Assembly (NCBI RefSeq): GCF_005145025.1
Contig: NZ_CP039697.1
Span: 248,001-312,000 of the forward strand
Direction of reading: 5' to 3'
From: Novosphingobium sp. EMRT-2
GTDB taxonomy: Bacteria; Pseudomonadota; Alphaproteobacteria; Sphingomonadales; Sphingomonadaceae
DNA length: 64,000 bases
Shown here: positions 1 through 8,716 of the stretch, one piece after another
Position numbering within the stretch: position 1 is the stretch's first letter
Layout of the letters: each line of letters starts with the position of its first letter
The notes under the pieces: generated by a model
What the model saw: only the letters and a program-made list of their open reading frames with translations
Told to the model about the DNA's origin: nothing
Databases searched by the model: none
Position numbers and translations under genes: made by a program

Positions 1-225
1 GCCGTCCTGAAGAAGTTTCCGCCAACGCTCGTGATCGTTGGAACGCGCGATTTCGCGATGAGCAGCGCCGTCAACCTGCACAGCAAGCTTGTCGCCAACG
101 GCGTGGATGCGCGGCTGCACATGTGGGAAGGAGGCCGCCATGCGTTCTTCTACGATATCCGCGTTCCCGAGGCCCGGGAAGCGTTCGACGTCGTTGCTCG
201 CTTCTTCCTCGAAAGGCTCAAATGA
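1..225 (+). CDS. alpha/beta hydrolase (fold-3 esterase-like), C-terminal part
   Basis: The window opens inside this gene, which reads in frame from base 1 to a TGA at 223-225, so only about 74 residues are visible. The visible part matches the end of alpha/beta hydrolase fold-3 esterases and lipases. A strand ending VGTRDF supplies the acidic catalytic residue, and GGRHAFF supplies the catalytic histidine, followed by the usual last helix (FFLERLK). The nucleophile serine lies outside the window. The substrate cannot be told. It is convergent with the GST gene, and a strong inverted repeat lies between them. Confidence 0.8.
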   Translation, partial: AVLKKFPPTLVIVGTRDFAMSSAVNLHSKLVANGVDARLHMWEGGRHAFFYDIRVPEAREAFDVVARFFLERLK

Positions 226-248
226 GGCGGTATTGATGTGATGGGTCG

Positions 249-375
249 CCCCATTCCAGATCTGACATCGAAGGGGGAGCAAGAACTGTCGTGGTCTCTT
301 GCGCGAACCGTTGGTGTGGAATGGAATGGGGAAGCGTCATGATCAGGGCCGTTCAAATGACCCCGATCATGACGC
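249..375. repeat. two nested inverted repeats in a convergent intergenic gap
   Basis: Two sets of matching arms are visible. CCCCATTCCA at 249-258 is the exact reverse complement of 322-331. A 15-base arm at 334-348 pairs with 361-375 with one mismatch around a 12-base loop. They fill the gap between the hydrolase stop (225) and the GST stop (380). This could be a bidirectional transcript-end structure, a REP-like element or the remnant of a small mobile element. There is no U-tract to support a classical terminator. Confidence 0.6.
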
Positions 376-379
376 AGGT

Positions 380-991
380 TCAGCCCGGCGTCTGAAGTCC
401 CGCCTGATCGTCCAGCGCGAGAGCCCGGAGCGCGGCGGGACGGCTTTGACACCGCTCGATGTAGGCGTCGAAAACCACGTCGGCCGGGAACGCCCGACGG
501 CCAAACGCCATGGCGCTGCTGATCAGGAAGTCGGCGCCGGTGAAGGTCCCGCCCATGACATAGGGACCAGCCGCCAGCGCCGCGCGCAAGCGGGCGAGCA
601 CGGCGTCGTAGTTGCGCTGCTTCTGCGGCGATCGAGCAAGTTCGCCCGCCATGCCGGCGAACAAGGCAGGCTCCAGTTCGGCAACATACCATGCGATCCA
701 GGTGAGATAGTCCCCTCGGCGGGCATCGGCCGGGGCGGGAGCAAGCCCTGCCTGCGGGAAGGCATCGAGCAAGTAGAGCACGATCGCAACCGATTCCGCG
801 AGCAGCCTGCCGTCGTGGACCATGGCCGGCACGCGCTTGTCGGGATGGGGATTGGCGGGATCGCCGTGCCCTTCGCCCGTCATGGGCCGGAAAATGGAAA
901 CCGGGCGAATCTCGTAGGAAACACCAAGCTCCTCCAGTAGCCAGATCATGCGGGACGAACGCGACTGGGGCGCATGGAACAAGGTAATCAT
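380..991 (-). CDS. glutathione S-transferase family protein
   Basis: A 203-residue protein of normal GST length. The N-terminal thioredoxin-like domain begins MITLFHAPQSRSSRMIWLL, with the serine/arginine cluster that binds and activates glutathione. It continues through the cis-Pro segment VPAMVHDG and the ESVAI motif that contacts the gamma-glutamyl group. An all-helical C-terminal domain follows. The start at 991 is chosen because an AAAGGA ribosome site lies 8 bases upstream; a longer reading to 1024 lacks one. GSTs of this kind conjugate or isomerise electrophiles in the cytoplasm. The specific substrate is unknown. Confidence 0.9.
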   Translation of the reverse strand: MITLFHAPQSRSSRMIWLLEELGVSYEIRPVSIFRPMTGEGHGDPANPHPDKRVPAMVHDGRLLAESVAIVLYLLDAFPQAGLAPAPADARRGDYLTWIAWYVAELEPALFAGMAGELARSPQKQRNYDAVLARLRAALAAGPYVMGGTFTGADFLISSAMAFGRRAFPADVVFDAYIERCQSRPAALRALALDDQAGLQTPG

Positions 992-1095
992 GAGGCAGGT
1001 CCTTTCCGATCGGGCTGTCTGCAAGGGGTTCCGCAGAGCGATTTGGCTTGTAGGACAGTCCTGCTGACAGCATTCTGTCAGCAGGAGGTGGCAGC

Positions 1096-1803
1096 ATGCG
1101 CAGGGCGGACCGGTTGTTCCAGATCATCCAGATCCTTCGCCGCTCCTCCCGGCCCGTGACGGCAGCGGAGATCGCGCGCGAGCTCGAAGTCTCGCAACGC
1201 ACCGTCTATCGCGACATGGCGGACCTGATCGCCCAGCGTGTTCCGGTGCAGGGCGAAGCGGGGTTCGGGTATATCCTCGACGATGCGTTCGACATGCCCC
1301 CGTTGATGCTGACCCCCGATGAGGTGGAAGCGGCGGTGCTCGGCGCGCAATGGGTCGCGAGCCGGGGCGATCCGGTGCTGGCCAACGCCGCGCGCGACCT
1401 GATCGCCAAGATCACCAGCGTCGTGCCCGACCGGCTCCGTCCGCTTATTGCCGATCCTGCGATCGCCGCACGATCGACCAAGGCGCCACCGGCACCCGAT
1501 CGCATCGATCTGGCGCGAACCCGTCAATGGATCCGCGAAGGTCGCAAGATCGAGATCGACTACCTGGACCAGCATGGCGAGCGAAGCCGGCGCATCGTCT
1601 GGCCGGTCATCCTCGGCTTCCTCGACGACACGCGGATGCTCGCCGCCTGGTGCGAGCTACGGCACGATTTCCGGCACTTCCGCGCTGATCGCATTGCCTC
1701 CGCCACCTTTCTTGAGGATCGTCACGGGGTTCGCCCCGGCACGCTTCGCCAGCGCTGGAAGCGGGACATGGCGGAGAGACGCAACGCCGAGGGCGTGCGA
1801 TGA
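1096..1803 (+). CDS. WYL-domain / DeoR-like HTH transcriptional regulator (YafY type)
   Basis: A 235-residue regulator. The N-terminal winged helix-turn-helix (about residues 1-60) contains VTAAEIARELEVSQRTVYRDMADL, a classic DeoR/HTH_11 recognition helix. The C-terminal half (about 140-230) is a WYL domain, recognisable from the IEIDYLDQHGERSRRIVWPVIL strand pair. WYL proteins bind nucleic-acid or nucleotide ligands and often govern DNA-damage or defence genes. The stop overlaps the next start by four bases (ATGA), so it is translationally coupled to the DNA glycosylase downstream. That coupling suggests it regulates or senses the damage handled by that enzyme. Confidence 0.9.
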   Translation: MRRADRLFQIIQILRRSSRPVTAAEIARELEVSQRTVYRDMADLIAQRVPVQGEAGFGYILDDAFDMPPLMLTPDEVEAAVLGAQWVASRGDPVLANAARDLIAKITSVVPDRLRPLIADPAIAARSTKAPPAPDRIDLARTRQWIREGRKIEIDYLDQHGERSRRIVWPVILGFLDDTRMLAAWCELRHDFRHFRADRIASATFLEDRHGVRPGTLRQRWKRDMAERRNAEGVR

Positions 1804-2966
1804 TCGACCTCTCCCTCCGCGATGCCCGGCGCATTGCGTTGGCCGCGCAAGGTTTCGCCGGGCGTCGTTTCGAGCAACCCGCATCAGGGCACCTGCAGCG
1901 CGTACTGGACCGGCTGGGCCTGTTCCAGATCGACAGCGTGAACGTGCTGACAAGGGCGCATTATCTTCCGGCCTTCTCTCGGATCGGCAGCTATGATCGC
2001 GCCGCGCTGGAACGGGCCGCCTGGGGCCTCAGGCGCCATCGCCGCATGTTCGAATACTGGGCGCATGAAGCCTCGCTGCTGCCGCTCGATCTTCATCCGC
2101 TGCTCCGTTGGCGGATGGCGCGGGCAGAACGCGGCGAGATCGGCTATCCTGCGTTGCGCCGGTTCGCGACGGAACATCGCCAGCAGGCGCAGCTGGTGCT
2201 CGACCGGATCATGGCGGAAGGGCCGCTGGCCGCCGCAGACTTCGAGAATGGCGCGAGCCGGAGCGGCTGGTGGCAGTGGAGCGACACCAAGCATGCGCTC
2301 GAATGGCTGTTCTGGTCCGGACGGATCACCACCGCCACGCGGCGCGGCAGCTTCGCGCGCCTTTACGATCTGCCCGAGCGGGTGCTGCCCGAACACGCCC
2401 TTGCCCTCCCCACGCCCGACGCCGCCACCGCGCAGCGCGAACTCATCGCCCGCAGCGCGATGGCGCTTGGCGTGGCGACCGCGGCCGATTTGCGGGACTA
2501 TTTTCGCCTGAAGCCCGATGAAGCGGATTCCGCGATCGCCGCGCAGATCGAGGATGGCCTTCTCGTGCCTGTTCGCGTCGAGGGCTGGAGCCAGAAAGCC
2601 TGGATGCACCGCGATGCAAGAGCGCCGCGCAAGGTAACCGGTTCCGCGTTACTGGCGCCATTCGACCCGCTGATTTGGGAACGGGCGCGAACGGAACGAC
2701 TGTTCGGATTTCATTATCGGATCGAAATCTACGTGCCGCAGCAAAAGCGCAAGCATGGCTATTATGTCCTGCCGTTCCTGATGGACGAAGCCCTTGTCGC
2801 CCGCGTGGATCTGAAGGCCGACCGTTCGGCGAGCGTTCTGTTGGTTCCTCGCGTGACCCTGGAGCCGAACGCCCCACCCGACACCATGGAGCGGCTTGCC
2901 CTTGAACTCGATCGGATGGCTGCCTGGCTCAACCTTGAAGGCGTGCGCATGGCGGCGAACAGATGA
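1800..2966 (+). CDS. winged-helix DNA glycosylase, AlkX/YcaQ family (HTH_42)
   Basis: A 388-residue HTH_42 protein. The family holds AlkZ (QxQ catalytic motif) and AlkX/YcaQ (QxD motif), which excise alkylated or interstrand-crosslinked bases. Here the motif is Q43-I-D45 within the segment LFQIDSVNVL, so it groups with the AlkX/YcaQ type. Other family marks are RAHYLPAFSRIG and the C-terminal segment SALLAPFDPLIWERART. The start is the ATG that overlaps the upstream WYL regulator stop. Assignment to crosslink repair rests on family knowledge and not on anything specific to this copy. Confidence 0.85.
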   Translation: MIDLSLRDARRIALAAQGFAGRRFEQPASGHLQRVLDRLGLFQIDSVNVLTRAHYLPAFSRIGSYDRAALERAAWGLRRHRRMFEYWAHEASLLPLDLHPLLRWRMARAERGEIGYPALRRFATEHRQQAQLVLDRIMAEGPLAAADFENGASRSGWWQWSDTKHALEWLFWSGRITTATRRGSFARLYDLPERVLPEHALALPTPDAATAQRELIARSAMALGVATAADLRDYFRLKPDEADSAIAAQIEDGLLVPVRVEGWSQKAWMHRDARAPRKVTGSALLAPFDPLIWERARTERLFGFHYRIEIYVPQQKRKHGYYVLPFLMDEALVARVDLKADRSASVLLVPRVTLEPNAPPDTMERLALELDRMAAWLNLEGVRMAANR

Positions 2967-3147
2967 TCGCAAACAGTGCGATCGCGGGCATGGCCGCCAA
3001 TCTGAGCAGAGACTGACGGCGGCTTTTCGTACCGCTTGCTCCCTTTATTCGGCAAGAAACGGAACAGGGCGGGCTTTATTCTTCATTTTCCGCCATTCTG
3101 TTATTGCGGTCTTCGACGAATCCGGTCCTTGCAGAGAGTGAATCCCC

Positions 3148-6100
3148 GTGACGCTTTGGCTCGCCGTTCTGGCTCACCTTGCAAGTCTGACGCCGGCCAC
3201 GAGTTCCGCACCGATACCGCCTCCGCACCCCGTGGTGCAGACCACGCCCGGTTGCGCGCAGATCCGGCAGGCGATGATCGTGCCGAAGTGGGCCAGCAGC
3301 ACGCGCTTCGATGCGCTTGTCTCCTCCGATCCAGCCTCGAATCCGGGCGCTCTCAACGCCGAAGCCGCCAAACTCGCGGCCGACAAGACAGAAGCGGCAC
3401 GTCTGTTCGCCGATCTTGGCTTGAGGGCCGATCCCGAGGCGGTGGCGGACATTGTCCTTTATCAGGCTCAGGTAAACCTCGAGGCATCAGCCTGTCAGGA
3501 GGAATTCGCAAACGACCCCGACCTCCTCAAGAACGTGGGCCGACAGTTCGCGCAAAGCCTGTTCCTCATGGAATTTGCCAGCAGCGCCGGCATCGTCGAT
3601 GCCAGCAACCTGGACGATTTCGTAGAGGCGCTTTCACGCAAAATATTGAATCTCCAGGAGCCGATGCGCACCCGGGTGGCCGGCACCGTCGTCAACCTGA
3701 AAGGCAGGGACTTAGATCCCTGCGCCCCCCGACACCAGTCATGGCAGAAAGTCGTCACGCTGGCCTTCCCGGCCATGGCGATCGACTGGAAAAAGGAGTG
3801 CAGCGCGCGCGCCGCCGACAGCTCGTCGCCCCCGCAACCCTCGGGTGCCGCGCCAGCCCCTCCTCCCCTGGCGGCAACGCTGGAAGCGGTTGCTCCAATC
3901 ACGCTGGATTGCCCACCCCGGCCAGACTCGGCGGCGGCTGTCGCGGATCACCTCGATGAACTTGCCAAGAACGTGCCCCCATCCGCGGATGCGATTCTGC
4001 GGCGCCTTGATGCGATCGATCGCTCGTCCTGTCTCTATCAGGCCGGAGACCTGCCCACGCGCGCGGATTTCGTCCGCAAGCGTCGTGCGATCATCTTGCA
4101 AGGGGCGCGGAAAGCCCAGCGTGCAGGGCAGTATCGTGATGTCGCCCAACTGCTGCTGGGCGGGATCGAGCGTGAGCGGCCATGGCTCCCCGGAGCCGAT
4201 GCTCTAAACGACTATGGTGGGCAAATCATCAGCCTGTCGCAGACATGCCAGTGGGATTTTTCCGGCTGCGCGTTGCCACCCGCATGGCCCCATCTGCTGG
4301 AAGCGATCGGCACGCATTTCGCCCTTGCCGGCTTTGGACAGAGCCCGGTCGAGGTGAATGGCGATTGGGCGCATCCTGCCTTCACGTTTGTCGATGCACG
4401 CAGCGCCGAGGATTCTGGAGATTACGCGGGGGCGAAGAGTCTCCTCGATCAATTGCTGTCCCCTGCGCCCGACACCGTGGTTCCGTGGATCGGCCCGGTT
4501 CCGACGAGCGGCATGGTACGCCTGCTTATGGAAGAAAGATCACTGGCTCTTGGTGGGGACGCGGAGCGCCTTGGCAAGATACTGACGGCAACCACCTTGG
4601 TATCGGAAGAGCTGAACAAGGCGATGATCTCCCCAAAGGCTGGGAGCCTGAAGCTTTTCCTGCACACCGCGCGCGAGAGGCGTATCGGTGCCGACCACCG
4701 CGGAGAAGACGTGACGGCGCTGGGCGCCCTTTTCCAGGCGTTGACGGAAAGATTGAAGGGCGATCAGCTATCCGCCGATGAGACAAAGGCAATCGGTCAA
4801 GCCGCTGCCCAGGAACTCATCCCGTATGTGAAGAACGATCGCGAGCAGACCGCCGAAGCAAACTTTGCGATGTCCATGTCCGTCGAAAACGCCAAGAATC
4901 CCTATCAAGCTGCGGTCTGGATGAATTTCTCCGGCAATGCGTCGACCGCGCCCACGGGCATGGACGCCATCAACCTTGCGGCTTGGTACATCGATCGTTC
5001 CGATTGGCCGATGAGCCAGGATTATTCTCGCGGGCTCGGCTATATCGCCGCCGAGGATGCCCAGCACGGCCTGGATCTTCTGGCCAAGAGCAACGCTTCG
5101 TCCAACGATCTTCCGATCGTCGAGGCATTGCGGTTGCACGCGACGCGAAACCTGGCCGTGTTGGCTGCAAGCGGAAGCGACCTCCGCCTCAACGCGCTGC
5201 TGTCCCTTCCACCGGAAGACCAGGAAGACTGGTACTATCGGGAGAGGGACCTTGCCCTCGAATATCGGTCGCGCGGTGACCTCCCCGAAGCGGAGAAGTG
5301 GGCACGCTTCCACTTGGCACATCCCAGCGATCAAGGATGGTGGGACAACACGGCGGCGCACGTCCTTCTGGCCGATATCGTATTTCAGGAGGGCAAGACA
5401 GACGAAGCGGCGCAACTCATCGCCGAAGTCGACAAGTCGGGCAAGGGCATCGATCCCTCCATCATGTTCGACAGGGAATTGGAAGAGCGCCTGCGCGTAC
5501 GGCTCGCGCTGGCCCTGCACCATCCGGACTCGGCGCTTGAAAGGGCCATCCAGTCTTTCGACCAAAGCATGCACGACGCCGAAGCCGTCTTGTCCGACGA
5601 GGATGATGGCGTTGCGTCCGATGAAACGATGGCACGATCGCAGGCTCGGCTGGAAGCCTTTCAGGTACGTCCGCTTATGGAGCGCCGCCGGTGGGCCGTA
5701 TCGACCGACTACATCTCCGATAACCAGATCCAAAATCTGATCGAAGTTGCTGCCGCGCAACCCGTCAGACAAGGGCGGAAGGATGGCGATTCCCTGTCTT
5801 TCATCGGTGCGCAGCGTTTGATCGGAACACGCGCCAGCGATACGTTCTACCGCGCCGCGTTGCGCGAGAGCCTCCCGAACATCCCTGCACGCGCGAATGC
5901 CAGATGCGGCAAAGCGCGTCTTGAAGCCCTGCTGCGCCGCGGTGAAGATGCGGCCGAACGCGCGACCAGTGCCGGCGAGGCGGCAAACGCGGGATCTGTT
6001 GGCGTGTTAGCGGCACGGGATGATCTGCGAACGCGCTTCCCCGGCGCTCTGGGTGCGGCCGAAGCCGCGGACGAGGCCGACGCGGACAATAGGGCGCTCC

Positions 6101-7368
6101 GCTCGGAAACTGCGCTTTGCATTCCGTCGTTCGCCCAGATCATGGATGCGCGCCCCGTCTCCATAGAAGAGGTGCAGGCGCGGCTTGGCCCGCACGAAGG
6201 CGTGCTGGTGCTGGTCCCGGCGGCGCAGGACGTCTTCGTTTACGCGATAACGAAGGACAAGTCGGCCTTGGTCGACGCCGGCCCGGTCAAGCGGTTGGGC
6301 GGCCTGGTAACCCTGCTGCTGTGCGAACTCGATCGCGCCAAATGCGCCCGCCTCGATCCCAAACTTGCCTTAACCGTCCGAGACCCCGCCAGGCTGCTGT
6401 ATTCGCTCATCTTCCCACCGCTGGGTGACACGTTCGACAGTGTCGATACCCTCTATACCGTGGGAGGCGGACCATTTTCGGCTATTCCCTTCGCGGTACT
6501 GAGGACCGGAGACCGTAACGGGGACTGGTTGGCCGAACGCTTCGCGCTGATTACATTACCGGGTGTCGCTAATTTGAAGCCGTTTGGCCCCCAAATGGCG
6601 GTCTCGCCGCGTGAGAGCCATTTTTTCGGTGCGGGAAATCCGGTTCCTCCCGCTGACCTGACCGCCAGCGCGGTGGTGCCGGGCAACGGGGCGAAGCGAT
6701 CCGTCTGGGCATGGCATGACCAGGGCAGGCTGCGCATCGGCTTTGCGGCCTTGCCGGGAACCGCCCTTGAACTCAACGCGCTCAAAGACATTTTCGGCGC
6801 CGCCAAATCCCATGTTCTGATGGGGTTGAACGCAACCGAAGCGGCGGTAAGGCAGTCACCCTTTCTCAGAAATGCAGAAGTTGTTGAGTTCGCCACGCAT
6901 GGTTTCCTGGCAGGTGATGCCGGGATGGCGGAACCGGGGCTGGTCTTTACGCCACCAGAGCGCCCGTCAGCGGACGATGACGGTTATCTGTCCGCTTCGG
7001 AGGTGGCTACGCTGCGGCTCCGCGCCCGCTTTGTGATTCTGTCGGCGTGCAATACGGCCGGCGACGCGGCCGCTTCGGAAAATCTTTCGGGCTTGGCCCG
7101 GTCCTTTCTCTTCGCCGGCGCCCAAGCCTTGCTGGTCAGCCGATGGCGCCTGAGCGACCAGGCCGCATCCCTGCTCACGGTCGAAGCCATGCTCGCGCAA
7201 CGGGAAGATCCGACGCTGACCAAGGCTGCCGCTCTGCAGCGCGCGATGCACAACGTGCGGACCGGCAGGCGTCAAGATGGCACCGAACTGCAGGATTGGA
7301 CGCCGGACCTGGCCGATCCCTTTGCGTGGGGACCGTTCGAACTGGTCGCGGATCGCAACGTGCCTTGA
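3148..7368 (+). CDS. TPR-CHAT protein (caspase-like protease domain), 1406 aa
   Basis: A very large protein with a C-terminal CHAT domain (about residues 1080-1400), the caspase-like cysteine peptidase fold of the HetF/separase group. The catalytic pair is visible: H1251 in EFATHGF and C1301 in ILSACNTAGD, followed by LARSFLFAGAQALLVSRW. The preceding thousand residues are helical, Ala- and Leu-rich, and TPR-like, with repeat-type helices such as EYRSRGDLPEAEKWARFHLAH. The GTG start leads into a short hydrophobic stretch (LWLAVLAHLASL) that could be a signal peptide, but few basic residues precede it, so export is uncertain. CHAT enzymes with TPRs act in proteolytic signalling, including some defence systems. 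No obvious partner substrate is adjacent. Confidence 0.88.
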   Translation: MTLWLAVLAHLASLTPATSSAPIPPPHPVVQTTPGCAQIRQAMIVPKWASSTRFDALVSSDPASNPGALNAEAAKLAADKTEAARLFADLGLRADPEAVADIVLYQAQVNLEASACQEEFANDPDLLKNVGRQFAQSLFLMEFASSAGIVDASNLDDFVEALSRKILNLQEPMRTRVAGTVVNLKGRDLDPCAPRHQSWQKVVTLAFPAMAIDWKKECSARAADSSSPPQPSGAAPAPPPLAATLEAVAPITLDCPPRPDSAAAVADHLDELAKNVPPSADAILRRLDAIDRSSCLYQAGDLPTRADFVRKRRAIILQGARKAQRAGQYRDVAQLLLGGIERERPWLPGADALNDYGGQIISLSQTCQWDFSGCALPPAWPHLLEAIGTHFALAGFGQSPVEVNGDWAHPAFTFVDARSAEDSGDYAGAKSLLDQLLSPAPDTVVPWIGPVPTSGMVRLLMEERSLALGGDAERLGKILTATTLVSEELNKAMISPKAGSLKLFLHTARERRIGADHRGEDVTALGALFQALTERLKGDQLSADETKAIGQAAAQELIPYVKNDREQTAEANFAMSMSVENAKNPYQAAVWMNFSGNASTAPTGMDAINLAAWYIDRSDWPMSQDYSRGLGYIAAEDAQHGLDLLAKSNASSNDLPIVEALRLHATRNLAVLAASGSDLRLNALLSLPPEDQEDWYYRERDLALEYRSRGDLPEAEKWARFHLAHPSDQGWWDNTAAHVLLADIVFQEGKTDEAAQLIAEVDKSGKGIDPSIMFDRELEERLRVRLALALHHPDSALERAIQSFDQSMHDAEAVLSDEDDGVASDETMARSQARLEAFQVRPLMERRRWAVSTDYISDNQIQNLIEVAAAQPVRQGRKDGDSLSFIGAQRLIGTRASDTFYRAALRESLPNIPARANARCGKARLEALLRRGEDAAERATSAGEAANAGSVGVLAARDDLRTRFPGALGAAEAADEADADNRALRSETALCIPSFAQIMDARPVSIEEVQARLGPHEGVLVLVPAAQDVFVYAITKDKSALVDAGPVKRLGGLVTLLLCELDRAKCARLDPKLALTVRDPARLLYSLIFPPLGDTFDSVDTLYTVGGGPFSAIPFAVLRTGDRNGDWLAERFALITLPGVANLKPFGPQMAVSPRESHFFGAGNPVPPADLTASAVVPGNGAKRSVWAWHDQGRLRIGFAALPGTALELNALKDIFGAAKSHVLMGLNATEAAVRQSPFLRNAEVVEFATHGFLAGDAGMAEPGLVFTPPERPSADDDGYLSASEVATLRLRARFVILSACNTAGDAAASENLSGLARSFLFAGAQALLVSRWRLSDQAASLLTVEAMLAQREDPTLTKAAALQRAMHNVRTGRRQDGTELQDWTPDLADPFAWGPFELVADRNVP

Positions 7369-7496
7369 CAGGAAGACATCCCGGTTGTTCGTGGCCGCCG
7401 TTACACTGATGCGCGGAATTGGATCGCGCGGCATAGCGCTTGCGTTCGAAGCGAAGGCCGCAGACAGTCGCCCTACTTGGCAACGGGGTGCAAATC

Positions 7497-8600
7497 ATGG
7501 CGCTTTCTGGATTTCTGTTGGCTGCGGCAGCAGCGCTGGCCGGGCCAACCGCGCCGGTCCGTGAGGTGCACCCGCCCACGCCGGTGGCCCGGGCGGTCTG
7601 GCTGGCGGACTCCGCCTTGCGCGAACCCAGAACCGACGTCCTCGTGCTGGGCACGCCCCACCTCAGCATGCTTCCACCGGATTTTGATCGCGCTCAGTTC
7701 GAGCCGCTTCTGGCCCGTTTGCAGGCCTGGCGCCCCCGCATGATCATGATCGAGGCCGTGGGCGGCGCGCAGTGCGACTATCTGCGCACCTTCGCCGCCT
7801 TTTATCCGGGAGTTGCGGAGGATTACTGCCCCGACGCCAGCGCTGCGAGAGCCGCGCTGCACCTCGATCAGGCCGGCGCCGAGGCGGAAATTGCGCGGCG
7901 GCTGGCAACAGACCGGGCCGACCGCCCCGCAGCCGAACGGCGACGGCTGGCGGCGCTGTTTCTCGCTGCGGGGGATCCGGCTTCGGCCAGGGTGCAGTGG
8001 TTGCGTCTGGCCGAACCGGAGCGCATTGCGGCGGACGGCCTGACTGATGCCTTGCTGGGAACGATAGCCGCAATCGGCAAGCGGCCGAATGAAAATCGCG
8101 AAGTGGCGGCGGTGGTGGCCGCGCGTCTTGGGCTGGAACGCGTGTGGCCCGTGGACGATCACACCGGCGATCGCGCCTCCGGCCCCAGCAACGCAGAGAT
8201 GGAGGCGACGATCCAGCGGCTGTGGGACAACCGCTGGTCGCACGAACGCAGACCGCTGCTCGAACAGGTTCCGGCACGACTCAAGAACGGAGCGGTGCTC
8301 TCGGTCTATCGCGACGAGAACAGCATCGCTGCAACCCGGTACGCCGTGGCGTCCGATTTTGCCGCCACGGCCGCCGATCCCTCCGAACAGCGCTATGGCC
8401 GGCGCTATCTAGCCTATTGGGAAACGCGCAACCTGCGCATGGTTGGGAACATGCGCGAGGCCATGGGGCCAACGCCCGGGACGCGGGTACTGGCCATCGT
8501 CGGCTCATCGCACAAGCCCTATTACGAACGCTATCTCGGGGTCCTGAGCGAAATCCGTCTGGTCAGTACCGACGAGGTTCTTGCGGACAAGCCTCGTTAG
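7497..8600 (+). CDS. secreted DUF5694-like protein
   Basis: A 367-residue protein with a clear signal peptide (MALSGFLLAAAAALAGPTA). The mature part begins with a DVLVLGTPHLSML strand-turn and later has MIMIEAVGG and a C-terminal VLAIVGSSHKPYYERYL. This pattern resembles DUF5694/TraB-like proteins, whose GTxH and GSSH motifs may bind metal. The ATG at 7497 is preferred over an upstream TTG because GGGGTG precedes it at proper spacing and it starts the signal peptide. It lies 128 bases after the CHAT gene on the same strand. No enzymatic role is established for this family as far as I know. Confidence 0.65.
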   Translation: MALSGFLLAAAAALAGPTAPVREVHPPTPVARAVWLADSALREPRTDVLVLGTPHLSMLPPDFDRAQFEPLLARLQAWRPRMIMIEAVGGAQCDYLRTFAAFYPGVAEDYCPDASAARAALHLDQAGAEAEIARRLATDRADRPAAERRRLAALFLAAGDPASARVQWLRLAEPERIAADGLTDALLGTIAAIGKRPNENREVAAVVAARLGLERVWPVDDHTGDRASGPSNAEMEATIQRLWDNRWSHERRPLLEQVPARLKNGAVLSVYRDENSIAATRYAVASDFAATAADPSEQRYGRRYLAYWETRNLRMVGNMREAMGPTPGTRVLAIVGSSHKPYYERYLGVLSEIRLVSTDEVLADKPR

Positions 8601-8660
8601 CGGCAGCGGCCCTCTCGCCGGGCAGGACTGAGTTCCTATCCGCTAGGGGCGCGGCATCGC

Positions 8661-8678
8661 GCCTCTGCCCCAAGAGGC
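8661..8678 (+). promoter_or_regulatory. short hairpin upstream of the photolyase gene
   Basis: GCCTCT at 8661-8666 pairs exactly with AGAGGC at 8673-8678 around a six-base loop, about 40 bases before the photolyase start. It may be the end of the upstream transcript or a 5-prime leader structure. There is no U-run after it, so the role is open. Confidence 0.3.
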
Positions 8679-8716
8679 AGGATTGCAGCGCGTCCCTGCG
8701 CGGATAACAGCTTGCC

